Source: Mesorhizobium ciceri WSM4083 (lineage in GTDB: Bacteria > Pseudomonadota > Alphaproteobacteria > Rhizobiales > Rhizobiaceae). From it: DNA of 64,000 nt. The notes below the pieces were generated by a model. The model saw nothing but the letters and a program-made list of their open reading frames with translations, did not search any database and was not told the origin of the DNA. Below are positions 54,716-63,909 of this stretch, piece by piece. The position numbers and the translations under genes are program-made. The DNA is taken from NCBI RefSeq assembly GCF_000519305.1, contig NZ_JAFG01000003.1, positions 1,119,070 through 1,183,069 on the forward strand. Reading direction: 5' to 3'. How positions within the stretch are numbered: the first letter of the stretch is position 1; every line of letters starts with the position of its first letter.

Positions 54716-55678
54716 TCAGTAAGTCGTGCGGCGCTCTTCCGAGGGCGGCCTGCCGAATTGCAGCCGATAGCTCTGGGCGAAGTAGGAATGCGAGGTGAAG
54801 CCTGTCGCGATCGCCACGTCGAGGATCGGCATGTTGGTCTGGCGCAGCAGTTCGCGCGCCCGCTCCAGCCGCAGCCGCATATAGTAACGGCCGGGCGTGA
54901 CGCTGAGATGGCGCAGGAACAGGCGCTCGACCTGGCGCACCGAAAGGCCGGCGGATTTGGCCAGCTGTACCGCCGACAGCGGCTCGTCGAGGTGGTCGGC
55001 CATCAGTTCGACGATACGCCTGAGCTTCTCCGACTTGCCGGTCAGGTCGCGTTCCGGCCCGACGCGCTGGCGGTCGCCGGCCGAGCGGATGCGTTCGTGC
55101 TGGAACTGGTTGGCGACGCCATTGGCGAGGTTCGAGCCGAAATCGCCGCGCACGATCTCCAGCATCAGGTCGATCGAAGTGGTGCCGCCGGCACAGGTGT
55201 AGCGCTTGCGGTCGATCTCGAAGACGTTGCCGGTGCAGTTGATGTCGGGGAAGCGTTCGACGAAGCCGGCACGGTTTTCCCAATGGATCGTGCAGCGATA
55301 GCCTTCGAGCTGGCCGGCCTCGGCCAGCAGGTAGGAGCCGACCGACAGGGCACCCAGCGCATTGCCGCGCCGGCCCCAGCTACGCAAAGCCGCCAGCACC
55401 TTGCTCTTGCCGGGGAATTCCGTTGTCAGCCCGACCGAGACGAAAAGGATATCGACCGGCGGCAGGTCGGCCACGGCATAGTCGATCTTGAGCGGCAGGC
55501 CATTGGAAGCCATCACCGGATCGCCATCGGCCGACACCGTGGTCCAGCCGTAGAAGTCGCGGCCGAGCAACCGGTTCGCCGACCGGAACGTATCGATCGC
55601 GGCGGCCAGCGAGAACATGGAGAACTTGTCTACCAGCAGGAAAGCGAACTGCCGGCCGCCTTGAACGGGGTCAGTCAT
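54716..55678 (-). CDS. GlxA-family (DJ-1/AraC) transcriptional regulator
   Basis: A 320-aa regulator. Residues 10-180 are a DJ-1/PfpI-like amidotransferase fold (VDILFVSVGLTTEFP, then ALSVGSYLLAEAGQLEG) and residues 220-320 an AraC-type double helix-turn-helix (LAKSAGLSVRQVERLFLRHL, with the end DVAIATGFTSHSYFAQSYR). GlxA relatives (GbdR, ArgR, CdhR) control catabolism of betaines, carnitine or arginine. The ATG at 55678 is chosen; the frame upstream is a shadow of folD. No obvious target gene adjoins it. Confidence 0.9.
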   Translation of the reverse strand: MTDPVQGGRQFAFLLVDKFSMFSLAAAIDTFRSANRLLGRDFYGWTTVSADGDPVMASNGLPLKIDYAVADLPPVDILFVSVGLTTEFPGKSKVLAALRSWGRRGNALGALSVGSYLLAEAGQLEGYRCTIHWENRAGFVERFPDINCTGNVFEIDRKRYTCAGGTTSIDLMLEIVRGDFGSNLANGVANQFQHERIRSAGDRQRVGPERDLTGKSEKLRRIVELMADHLDEPLSAVQLAKSAGLSVRQVERLFLRHLSVTPGRYYMRLRLERARELLRQTNMPILDVAIATGFTSHSYFAQSYRLQFGRPPSEERRTTY

Positions 55679-55734
55679 GACCGGCCGTTCCAAGGGAATA
55701 GTTGGGTTCGGCAAAGCTGCGGCTTTCTGGCGGG

Positions 55735-56634
55735 TCAGAAGGACGGCCGTTTCAATCCGGCCGCAAGGTAGGCAGAGGCTAACGTATTGGCCATCAGCAT
55801 GGCAATGGTCATCGGCCCGACACCACCGGGCACCGGCGTGATGGCGCCGGCGGCCTCGGCCGCTTCGGCATAGGCGACATCGCCGACGAGGCGCGACTTG
55901 CCCTCGCCCTTTTCCGGCGCCGGAATGCGGTTGATGCCGACATCGATGACGGTCGCGCCGGGCTTCACCCAATCACCCCTGATCATCTCCGGCCGACCGA
56001 CGGCCGCGACAAGAATGTCGGCGGTGCGGGCAAGTGCCGGCAAATCCCTGGTACGGCTGTGCGCGATGGTCACGGTGCAGTTGGCGGCAAGCAGGAGGTT
56101 GGCCATCGGCTTGCCGACGATGTTGGAGCGGCCGACGACGACGGCATTGAGCCCGGACAAATCCTTGCCGCGCACCCGCTCGATCAGGAGCATCGAACCG
56201 GCCGGCGTGCAAGGCACGAAGGCAGTCTCGAGTTCACCGGTGCCGAGCTTGCCTACATTGATGAAATGGAAGCCGTCGACATCCTTTTCCGGCGCGATGG
56301 TCTGGATGATCTTGCCGGCGTCGATATGGCCCGGCAGCGGAAGCTGCACCAGGATGCCGTTGATGGCCGGATCGGCGTTGAGGTCGCCGATGATCTTCAG
56401 CAATGCCGGTTCCGAGGTTTCGGCCGGCAGCGTGTGCTGGACGGAATGAAAGCCGCATTCCTTGGCGGTGCGCGACTTGGACGCGACATAGACCTGGCTG
56501 GCCGGATCCTCGCCGACGATAACCACGGCAAGACCGGGCTTGGCCTTGCCTTTCGCGACAAGCTCGGCCGTCAGGGTCTTGACCGCCCCCACAACGTCCC
56601 CGGCAACGCTCTTGCCATCAATCACTTCGGCCAT
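55735..56634 (-). CDS. folD: Bifunctional methylenetetrahydrofolate dehydrogenase/cyclohydrolase
   Basis: Interconverts methylene-, methenyl- and 10-formyl-tetrahydrofolate with NADP; 299 aa. The catalytic Tyr and Lys lie in YVASK (Tyr49, Lys53), with QLPLPGH, the signature [12 protein letters not shown] and the Rossmann segment [16 protein letters not shown]. It is a housekeeping single gene, followed 56 bases later by the GlxA-type regulator. Confidence 0.96.
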   Translation of the reverse strand: MAEVIDGKSVAGDVVGAVKTLTAELVAKGKAKPGLAVVIVGEDPASQVYVASKSRTAKECGFHSVQHTLPAETSEPALLKIIGDLNADPAINGILVQLPLPGHIDAGKIIQTIAPEKDVDGFHFINVGKLGTGELETAFVPCTPAGSMLLIERVRGKDLSGLNAVVVGRSNIVGKPMANLLLAANCTVTIAHSRTRDLPALARTADILVAAVGRPEMIRGDWVKPGATVIDVGINRIPAPEKGEGKSRLVGDVAYAEAAEAAGAITPVPGGVGPMTIAMLMANTLASAYLAAGLKRPSF

Positions 56635-56660
56635 GGACTACCCTCAACACCAGAATGCCC

Positions 56661-56690
56661 AAGCGCGTCGCTTCCGAAAGCGACGCGCTT
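56661..56690. repeat. Perfect 13-bp stem hairpin upstream of folD
   Basis: AAGCGCGTCGCTT (56661-56673) is mirrored by AAGCGACGCGCTT (56678-56690) around four bases. It lies 27 bases upstream of the folD start and 125 bases after the Wzz stop. It lacks a T-run on the minus strand but has TTCGATCTTT on the plus strand. It may end the Wzz transcript, or be a protein-binding dyad. Confidence 0.65.
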
Positions 56691-56814
56691 TTCGATCTTT
56701 CACAGCGTGGCATTTTCACGAAAATTCCAACATGCAATCCCGCCAAAGCGCCGTCCCATGCCGTTTACGCGAAACCGGCATGTTTTTGTACGGCACCGCG
56801 CAGATTTTTGTGGC

Positions 56815-59364
56815 TCAGAAGTAGCGGCGGCGCGCGCGGCTCTCGGTCAGTTCGCGAACCGCTTCGCGGAATTCGCGCAGGCTGGCGCGGATTTCCTCGA
56901 TCGGCGCTTGCTGCTCGGCATCCTCCACGGCCCGCGACGGCTCCGCCGATCGCTGATGAGGCTGAGGCGCCTGCTGCTGCGGGAGGGGCGGCTGTGGGTA
57001 GGACTCGGAAGCAGGCTGAGCCGGATCGGACTGCTGCCCGGCATTGGTGGCCGGCATTGATTGCGGATAGGGATAGCCCGGCTGCTGCGCGTAGCCCAAT
57101 GGCTGCGCGTAGGGATAGAGCTGCGGCCCGGAATATGGCCGCTGCGTCACCATGGGAGGCGGCAGTGGCGGCGGCGCCGCCTGCTGCGGATGGCCGCCGG
57201 GCTGGAAAGGCGGCGACGGGTATGCTGTCGCGGCCGCCTGCCGAGGCTCGAAGGCCGGCGCCGACTGGGGATAAGCAGAGTATGCCGGATCCTGCATTGG
57301 CCTCCCGTTTTCGGCAGAGGCCCATTCGACGTTATCGAACGGCTCCTCCCGGGATGGCCTGCGGGAGATGGACTTGTGCAGCCTCGACAGCAAGGCACCG
57401 ATCCGGCCGGGACCTTCGGCCGGCGAGACCTCGGCTTGCTGGACAGGCGGTGGCGCGGCCGGCGGTGGCGGCGCAGGCGGGGGTGCCGACGGTTGCGGCG
57501 CAGGTAGTTGTGGCGGCGCCGGCGGCGGCGCTGCCCGATATGCCTTGTCTTCGTAAGGCGTCCGGCGTTCGTCCGTACCATGGTCGCGGCGCGATCGCGA
57601 ATTGGCGGTGTCACGCAGGCTCTCGTAGGCGCCACGCATGGCTCCGAGGCCAATGCCGGAGGCGAAACCCAGCAACAGGCCGGCGAGCGCGACCACGACC
57701 CGCGACGGCCCGTTCGGCTCGAGTGGCGCGAAGGCCTTCGAGATCACATTGATGTTGGCTGTGTTGATGTCCTTCTGCTCGCCGGTCTCCTTGGCGCGCA
57801 GCAGATACTGTTCGTAGACGGAACGCTTGGCGGTGGCCTCGCGCTCCAGTTCGCGCATCGACACGAGGTCGCTGTTGACGTCGCCGCTGCGGACCTTCAG
57901 CTGCGCCAGGCGAGAGGCGAGATCCTGTTCGAGCTGGACGGCGCGCTTGAGGTCGACCTGCAGCGACGAGCCGATGCGACGCAGCTCCGAGGCGATGCGG
58001 TCGCGTGCGCCGGCAATCTGGGCATTGAGCGCCTGGAGTTCGGGGTGACGCGGGCCGAACCGGATAGCAGCGCGGTCAGCCTCCTGCTTGAGCGACGCAT
58101 ATTGCGAACGCAGATCGCTCATCGTGTTGGAGTTGATCTCCTCCGGCAAGGTACCGGTGAGGACCGAGTTGACGTCGACCGAACGCGCCGAGGCCGCCCG
58201 GGCATTGAGTTCCAGGGTCCGGGCGCGCGCGACCGACAGCTGCTCGTTGAGTTTCAGCATTTCGTCGTCGCTGATGAGGTGGCCCTGCGCGTCGACGAGG
58301 TCATGGGTGGCCCTGAAATCCTCGACCTTGCGCTCGGCCGCCTCGACCCCCTTGCGCAGCTCGTCAAGCCGGGCCGTCAGTTCGTCGGTGGCGCGGCCTG
58401 CGGTGTCCGACTGTATCTGGCCGAAAGTCTGCAGGAAGACATCCGTCATCGTGTTGGCGATGAGGGCGGATTTCTCGCCATTCTGCGTGGTGGCGCTGAC
58501 GGTGATGACGAAGGTCTTGCCGCCGCGTTCGACCGAAAGGCTCTCGGCCAGATTGCCGACAGCAAGTGCACGGCGGCGGGTGTCGTCGACACCCGCCGGC
58601 CCGTCATTGCGCGACAGGACGGAGCGGATGAGCGACATGACGCTGAGGCCGCCGCCGCCTTGCCCATTGAATTCCGGATCGTTGACCAGATTGAGCTTGT
58701 CGACGACCTTGTTGAGAACGGTGCCTGAGGTCAGCACCCGAACCTGGTTCTCGACGATGGCCAGCGTGGCATCGGAAGCGACGACCGACTGGGTGAGGTC
58801 GCGATCGGTTAGCTTCAGGTCGCGCGGGTCGACGATCAGTTCGGTGGTGGCCTCATATTTCTTCGGCGTCGACAGCGCTATGGTGACGCCGAGCGCAGCG
58901 CCCAGTAGTGTCGTCGTCACGATCAGCAGCTTCGACTTGCCGACACCACGCACGACCTGCATCGGATCGATCAGCGGCTTCCACTGCTGACTGTCCGTGC
59001 CGTCGTTTCGGGATAACGACGCGTCGCCTGCAGCGTAAGGTTCCGATGCACGATCGGCGCGACGGGCGCCAGCGGTTTCGTCGGCACCAATTTGTGTCCG
59101 TGGCGTGGTCTGCGCGCGGTGCGGCGATGAAGCCTGCTCACGATCCCCCTCGGCCGCGACCGGATCCGACAGTTTCGGGTTGCGCGCCTCGCGCTGCGAG
59201 CGGGCGAGGCGATGACGCGTGGCGGCATCCTCGCGCCATGACGGGTCTGCCCGGTCGCCGATCGAGACCAGGGACGCGTCGGGTTCGTCGCCACGCACAG
59301 CCTGGCCAAGCGCCAGCAATGAGCGCTCGCGCTTCCAGTCTTCGCGGTTTTCCCTGTCGACCAT
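56815..59364 (-). CDS. Wzz/GumC-type polysaccharide co-polymerase with proline-rich tail
   Basis: Inner-membrane chain-length and export protein for exopolysaccharide, 849 aa. A charged 140-residue N-terminal extension precedes the first membrane helix (about 145-165) and the Wzz start (PKKYEATTELIVDP). A periplasmic coiled-coil region follows, ending in ELEREATAKRSVYEQYLLRA and the second helix (about 545-570, VVVALAGLLLGFASGIGLG). In place of a tyrosine autokinase, the last 270 residues are a Pro/Gln/Ala/Tyr-rich cytoplasmic tail with a short charged helix near the end. It is divergent from the flippase gene. Confidence 0.87.
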   Translation of the reverse strand: MVDRENREDWKRERSLLALGQAVRGDEPDASLVSIGDRADPSWREDAATRHRLARSQREARNPKLSDPVAAEGDREQASSPHRAQTTPRTQIGADETAGARRADRASEPYAAGDASLSRNDGTDSQQWKPLIDPMQVVRGVGKSKLLIVTTTLLGAALGVTIALSTPKKYEATTELIVDPRDLKLTDRDLTQSVVASDATLAIVENQVRVLTSGTVLNKVVDKLNLVNDPEFNGQGGGGLSVMSLIRSVLSRNDGPAGVDDTRRRALAVGNLAESLSVERGGKTFVITVSATTQNGEKSALIANTMTDVFLQTFGQIQSDTAGRATDELTARLDELRKGVEAAERKVEDFRATHDLVDAQGHLISDDEMLKLNEQLSVARARTLELNARAASARSVDVNSVLTGTLPEEINSNTMSDLRSQYASLKQEADRAAIRFGPRHPELQALNAQIAGARDRIASELRRIGSSLQVDLKRAVQLEQDLASRLAQLKVRSGDVNSDLVSMRELEREATAKRSVYEQYLLRAKETGEQKDINTANINVISKAFAPLEPNGPSRVVVALAGLLLGFASGIGLGAMRGAYESLRDTANSRSRRDHGTDERRTPYEDKAYRAAPPPAPPQLPAPQPSAPPPAPPPPAAPPPVQQAEVSPAEGPGRIGALLSRLHKSISRRPSREEPFDNVEWASAENGRPMQDPAYSAYPQSAPAFEPRQAAATAYPSPPFQPGGHPQQAAPPPLPPPMVTQRPYSGPQLYPYAQPLGYAQQPGYPYPQSMPATNAGQQSDPAQPASESYPQPPLPQQQAPQPHQRSAEPSRAVEDAEQQAPIEEIRASLREFREAVRELTESRARRRYF

Positions 59365-59462
59365 CGTCTGGAACTTTACCCTTGGCGACCTGCAAACGGC
59401 GATTGGCCATTCGTTAAGCCACGCTAAACAGGCATGGAAAACAAAAGGTTAATTTTCCCGCG

Positions 59463-59487
59463 CCGAAGCGTCGGTTTCTCGCTTCGG
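59463..59487. promoter_or_regulatory. Inverted repeat in the divergent polysaccharide promoter region
   Basis: CCGAAGCG (59463-59470) is mirrored exactly by CGCTTCGG (59480-59487) with a nine-base spacer, between the divergent Wzz and flippase genes. The arm and spacer sizes suit a dimeric regulator; a hairpin in a leader is the alternative. Confidence 0.5.
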
Positions 59488-59562
59488 TTGCATCTATTTT
59501 CGACACAGGCTCAGGCTCCAGAACGGCACGTTAAGTTTTCCGGCCTAGGCTCTCCTTGAGAC

Positions 59563-60858
59563 ATGACGCAGGCCAGTGACATACCGCAAAGGCGGCCCCT
59601 CGCCCGGATCGGCAGCTTTTTGGCCGAACGACGGGGGCTGCTTCGCGACTATTTTTCGGCGATCAGCGGCGCCGGCGGGCGACTGGTGTTTTCGCTGGCC
59701 TATTTCATCGCGCTGGCCAACACGCTGTCCATTTCCGAGTTCGGCATGTTCGCCACCGCATCGGCGGCCGGTGTCATGCTGTCGCGCATCCTCGCCTTCG
59801 GGTTCATCTCGGCGCTCTACCGCACCGCCACCATCCGTCCCAATCTGATCGGCACCTTTTCCGCCGGCTTCCTGCTGCTCGGCGTGCTGTCGTTGCCGCT
59901 GCTGGCCGCGGCCTCGTTCGGCGTCTATCTGCTTTTCTTCGCCGACACCGTGCCGCTGTCGGTGTTTGCGGCAATCGTCTTTGCCGAAGCGCTGTTGTGG
60001 CGGCCGGTGGAAGTGGCGCTGATCGTCAACAACGGCCTGGGCAAATTCGGCCGCGCCGCGCTGCTGGCCATCCTGGCGACCGCGTTGCGGGCGCTCGGCG
60101 CAGTGCTGTTCATGTTCTCAGCACAACACAGCGTCTGGATATGGTCCTGGTTCTATATCGGCGCCAATGCCGCCTCGCTGCTGATTGCCTTCGGCTTCTT
60201 CTACCCGCGCCAGAGGCTGCGGCTGCGCGTCCCGCTGTATCTTCGGCGATTGGCCGATTCCATCTATGTGGCCGGCGCCGAAGTGCTGTTCTACCTGCAG
60301 ATGGAGTTCGACAAGCTGCTGGTGCTGGCGATCGGCGGCCCGCATCTGGCTGGCATCTACGCCATCATCATGCGCCTGGTAGACCTGACGGCGATTCCGA
60401 TCCGCACCTTCTCGATGATGCTGGTGCAGCGCATGATGCGCACGCCGGAACTGTTGTCACGGCTGGCGGTCAAGAGCGGCATCGAAGGCGGTGTGTTCGC
60501 GGTCTCCACGGCAGCGCTGCTGACGCTCGGCATCGTGCTGCATTTCTTCCCCAATGCGCTCGGCAAGAATGTCGCCGAGGCTGCCCCGCTGGTGGTGCTT
60601 GCGATCTGCGTGCCGGGACTGCGCAATCTGGTCGAATACCAGGCCGAGCTTTTGTTCGCACGCGGCCAGACGCTGGTGCGGGCGCTCAATCTCGGCCTGC
60701 TCGCCGCGCTGAAGGCGCTGTTGCTGACCTATGTGCTGACGACCATCCTCGACACGCCTAACCTGGTGCTGTCGCTCAATGTCGTGTTCCTGCTTCTGTA
60801 TCTCGCCTCGACGCTGCTCACCTATTCGGCGATGCGCAAGCCGGCGAAGGCTATCTAG
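59563..60858 (+). CDS. Polysaccharide flippase (Wzx/MATE-like)
   Basis: Multi-pass inner-membrane protein of 431 aa with about twelve hydrophobic segments, of the polysaccharide-transport family that moves lipid-linked repeat units across the membrane. The N-terminal YFIALANTLSISEFGMFATA is typical, and the second half repeats the pattern (IGGPHLAGIYAIIMRLVDL). Ribosome context is weak. It converges with the DUF6492-like glycosyl gene with an 8-base overlap of stops. Confidence 0.85.
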   Translation: MTQASDIPQRRPLARIGSFLAERRGLLRDYFSAISGAGGRLVFSLAYFIALANTLSISEFGMFATASAAGVMLSRILAFGFISALYRTATIRPNLIGTFSAGFLLLGVLSLPLLAAASFGVYLLFFADTVPLSVFAAIVFAEALLWRPVEVALIVNNGLGKFGRAALLAILATALRALGAVLFMFSAQHSVWIWSWFYIGANAASLLIAFGFFYPRQRLRLRVPLYLRRLADSIYVAGAEVLFYLQMEFDKLLVLAIGGPHLAGIYAIIMRLVDLTAIPIRTFSMMLVQRMMRTPELLSRLAVKSGIEGGVFAVSTAALLTLGIVLHFFPNALGKNVAEAAPLVVLAICVPGLRNLVEYQAELLFARGQTLVRALNLGLLAALKALLLTYVLTTILDTPNLVLSLNVVFLLLYLASTLLTYSAMRKPAKAI

Positions 60859-61777
60859 TTAAGCCAATCAGGCGACGGATGCGGCCGATATCAGTGCCGA
60901 TGAAGGATTGCATGCCGATCGCCACCTGCTCCGGCGCCATGGCGGCAACGAAGCGGCGGAACTCGTCATCCGAAAGCGCTTCGCCGGTCCAGTGGACGCG
61001 GCAGAACTCTTCGGAACCGTGGAAGTGGCCGGCACCGTCCAGCAGATCGTCGACATAGCGGCCGTAGATCATGCATTCGGAGAACTTGCGCGCCGAGCCG
61101 ACGACCTCGACCCAGTCGCGGCCATGGACCTTCTCGATCTCGCCGCACATGGCCAGCACGGTGTCGCGCCGCCACGCGATCAGCGTCGAGATATAGTCAT
61201 GGATCGACGTCCGGGACGGGTCGATGCCGAGTGCCGAGCCCGCATTGCGCGACCAGATGCGATGCTCCTCATGACCTTCGTCCGCCAGCACGCCGTCGCG
61301 GCGGAACAGCCGCACCTTGCCGTCGCGCCAGAAGGCGCCGCAGTCGAAAGGTTTCAGGAAGGCAACATCGGAATCGCAGAAGATGAGCACGTCTTCCCCG
61401 GCATGCGCCGAGATGGCGATGCGACGCAATTGCTGCACATGCCAGCCGCGCAGGGGCTGGGTCTTCAGGCTGAGCCAGACGCGCCGGCGAAACAGGCTGA
61501 GCGGATCGTCGAAGGCGTGCAGCCAGCGCGGCAGCAATTCACGCTCGTCGACGACCGTGCGGCGGCCGGTTTCCAATTGGCGAAACAGCCTGACGTCGCG
61601 ATGCTCGACCAGGATGTAATGGTGCGCCGCGCCGGCAACGTGGCGATCAAGTGTCTCGCACAGCAGGCGGCAGCGCTCGAAGTCGGGCGCGTAGCTTGCC
61701 GTCACGATTGCCGCCGTCGGCGTCTGCCGCAGCGGGCTTGGCTCGACAGCGGCACCTGGAACGAACCTGCTGTTCAC
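60851..61777 (-). CDS. Glycosyltransferase-like protein of polysaccharide cluster
   Basis: A 308-aa cytoplasmic protein beginning at GTG 61777, which follows GAGGG and overlaps the preceding stop in GTGA. The segment LIFCDSDVAFLKPFD is a DxD-type nucleotide-sugar site, preceded by TASYAPDFERCRLLCET and followed by WRDGKVRLFRRDG. The layout recalls DUF6492/GT-A fold proteins found in rhizobial polysaccharide loci. It is the last gene of a three-gene minus-strand operon of transferases; acceptor and donor are unknown. Confidence 0.75.
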   Translation of the reverse strand: MNSRFVPGAAVEPSPLRQTPTAAIVTASYAPDFERCRLLCETLDRHVAGAAHHYILVEHRDVRLFRQLETGRRTVVDERELLPRWLHAFDDPLSLFRRRVWLSLKTQPLRGWHVQQLRRIAISAHAGEDVLIFCDSDVAFLKPFDCGAFWRDGKVRLFRRDGVLADEGHEEHRIWSRNAGSALGIDPSRTSIHDYISTLIAWRRDTVLAMCGEIEKVHGRDWVEVVGSARKFSECMIYGRYVDDLLDGAGHFHGSEEFCRVHWTGEALSDDEFRRFVAAMAPEQVAIGMQSFIGTDIGRIRRLIGLTR

Positions 61778-62568
61778 TTGATATCCCTCGCGGCTTCGGG
61801 TGTACGCGAGAATTTCTGCCTGACGACGCGCTGCAGGAACAGCGGGTTGCCGACCACATAGCGGCGCCACAGGCGGCCCGGCTCGACAGCCAACCGGAAC
61901 AGCCATTCGAGCCGCAGCCGGCGCATCCACAAGGGCGCGCGGGGCACCGCGCCGCTCAGGAAATCAAGCAATGCGCCGACGGCGATCGGAAGCGTGCAAT
62001 GGCGCGCGTCGATATGGCGTTCGATCCACAATTCCTGACGCGGCACGCCCATGGCGACGAGCAGCACGTCGGGCCGAAGCGCGGCAATCCGGTCGACGAT
62101 TTCCTGCTCCTGCGAAGCGGGGAAATAGCCGTCATGGATCACCACGAACCGGTGCTGCACCGCCAATGCGGCCAGCTTGACCGACGCCGCTTCGGCATTG
62201 ACGCGCGTCGCGCCGAGCAGCCCGACGGTCAGCGGCGTCGTCGAGGCCTGCAGGAAGGCCGGAACGAAATCGGTACCATTCAGATTGTCGGGAAACGGCG
62301 CCCCGTAGAGGAGTCTCGCCGCCAGATCGATACCGATGCCGTCGGGCAGGATGAGGAAATCATCGAGTGCCTGGGCGAAGACCGGATCAGTATAGGCGAT
62401 GTTGGCGTTGTGGGCGTTGAGGAAACTGACCTTGGTGAAGCGCCGCTCGGCAATCAACCGGTTCAGCAGGGCGATGGCATCGTTCCAGCGGACCGCAACC
62501 ACCGGGATGCCAAGGATCGTCTTCAGCTTGTCGAGCCCGAACGCGGCGCGGGCGGAATGCATGTTCAT
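61774..62568 (-). CDS. WecG/TagA/CpsF-family glycosyltransferase
   Basis: Transfers a sugar (often N-acetylmannosamine or its uronate, or glucuronate in some species) to lipid-linked intermediates; 264 aa. Family motifs are FLNAHNANIAYTDP, LPDGIGIDLAARLLYG, the LLVAMGVPRQELWIERH block and VGALLDFLSGAVPRAP. It overlaps its upstream neighbour by four bases (ATGA) and its downstream neighbour by four (GTGA), so the three genes are translated together. Confidence 0.93.
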   Translation of the reverse strand: MNMHSARAAFGLDKLKTILGIPVVAVRWNDAIALLNRLIAERRFTKVSFLNAHNANIAYTDPVFAQALDDFLILPDGIGIDLAARLLYGAPFPDNLNGTDFVPAFLQASTTPLTVGLLGATRVNAEAASVKLAALAVQHRFVVIHDGYFPASQEQEIVDRIAALRPDVLLVAMGVPRQELWIERHIDARHCTLPIAVGALLDFLSGAVPRAPLWMRRLRLEWLFRLAVEPGRLWRRYVVGNPLFLQRVVRQKFSRTPEAARDIK

Positions 62569-63737
62569 GCAAACGCCTCCTGCCTGACGGGTGCGAGCTT
62601 TTCGAGGCCGAGCCGGATGGCAGCGTCAAGCGCCTTGACCTGCGAGCCCCGGAACGCGCTGCCGTCAACGTCGCGGATGTCGGCCGCCGCAGCCTCGAGA
62701 GCCCTGGCGAAGGCAACGGGATCGTCGGTGACGAAGCAATTGGCGGGACGGTGGTCGATGCCGCGCAGCGAACGGCTGGTGGCGACGGAAGGCAGGCCGA
62801 GCTCGAAGGTTTCGATTGTCTTCAACTGGACGCCGCTGCCGGCGGTGCTGATCAGCGGAATGACGGCAGCACCGCGCACGAAAGCCTGCGCGTCGGGCAC
62901 GCGGCCGACAAATTCAACACCGGGATGCTTGGACGCGACGCCCGAAGGCATGTGGCCGGCGATGCGGATGCGGAAATCGGGCCGCAGATGCGGCACGACC
63001 TTGCCCAGGAACCAGTCGAGGCCGATGCGGTTCGGCTGCCAGGTCCAGGTGCCGATCAGGGCGGCGTCGCAGTCGGTGCGGCGCGGGTCTTTCAGGGTTG
63101 GCGCCTGGGCACCGGTCACCAGCGGCAGCACCGCCGAGCGGTTGTCGGAGGCGACACCGAGAGCGGCGCGGTCTTCCTCGGCCAGGGTGAAGACGAAGCG
63201 CGCCCGGCGGCAGAGACGCTCTTCGACGGCCTTGAGCAGCCTTGCCTCGCGGCGAAACAGCAGGCGCTGGAAGAGGCTGCCGGCGGCAGCGGCATTCTCC
63301 CGCGCCGAAAGATGCTCGACATTGTGGGCAACGAAGATCGAAGGCCGCCCAGTGAACAGCTTTTCGAAGGCGCCGGCGAACTGCACCGAATTCAAGACAT
63401 AGCCATCAACCGGTCCAGCGCGCTCGATGGCAGCGAGAACATCGCTGTCGGACACGGCGCGCAGCTTGACCGACGCGAAGGTGAGACCCGAAAGCAGCGC
63501 CTTGCCGACCCAGGCCAGCTTTTGCCGCGCGGAGGCATTGTCCGTGCGCACGTCTATGGCACCCAGCACCACGGTGTTTTCGGGGTCGGCCGCGGGTTTC
63601 CCCGGCCAGGTGAAACCAATGACGGTTACGCGCGCGCCAGCGCGCCGCAAGGCAGCGATGATCGCAGCGTTGGCGATCTCGTAGCCCGAGGCGAGAGCGC
63701 CGTCGGGCACGATCGATGTGGCGAACAGCAGATGCAT
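62565..63737 (-). CDS. Family 4-type glycosyltransferase
   Basis: GT-B-fold sugar transferase of 390 aa, first gene of the operon. The start MHLLFATSIVPDGALASGYE at 63737 follows AGGTGAG and is the usual N-terminal strand; the frame extends upstream without family similarity. The C-terminal half has ALIGTWTWQPNRIGLDWFL, PGVEFVGRVPDAQAF and the GSGVQLKTIETFELGLPSV block with the donor-binding Glu. The sugar is not assignable. Confidence 0.9.
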   Translation of the reverse strand: MHLLFATSIVPDGALASGYEIANAAIIAALRRAGARVTVIGFTWPGKPAADPENTVVLGAIDVRTDNASARQKLAWVGKALLSGLTFASVKLRAVSDSDVLAAIERAGPVDGYVLNSVQFAGAFEKLFTGRPSIFVAHNVEHLSARENAAAAGSLFQRLLFRREARLLKAVEERLCRRARFVFTLAEEDRAALGVASDNRSAVLPLVTGAQAPTLKDPRRTDCDAALIGTWTWQPNRIGLDWFLGKVVPHLRPDFRIRIAGHMPSGVASKHPGVEFVGRVPDAQAFVRGAAVIPLISTAGSGVQLKTIETFELGLPSVATSRSLRGIDHRPANCFVTDDPVAFARALEAAAADIRDVDGSAFRGSQVKALDAAIRLGLEKLAPVRQEAFA

Positions 63738-63909
63738 CTCACCTATCCAGTGGTGTAGCCGGTAGCAAAGCGCGGTGAACCCTTGATTAAGCCAGCACAT
63801 TCGACGGCCGAAAGTCCCTGCCTGGCGGGCTTCTCCGTGCAAGGTGATTAACGAAAGCTTATCAACCGTGGTGCTACCTGAGCCCAACTCACCATGTGGC
63901 TGGACACGG

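Noticed and set aside
61651..63402. Plus-strand frame (583 codons) opposite the glycosyltransferases
   Set aside because: The three overlapping minus-strand transferase genes carry family motifs; this frame does not.
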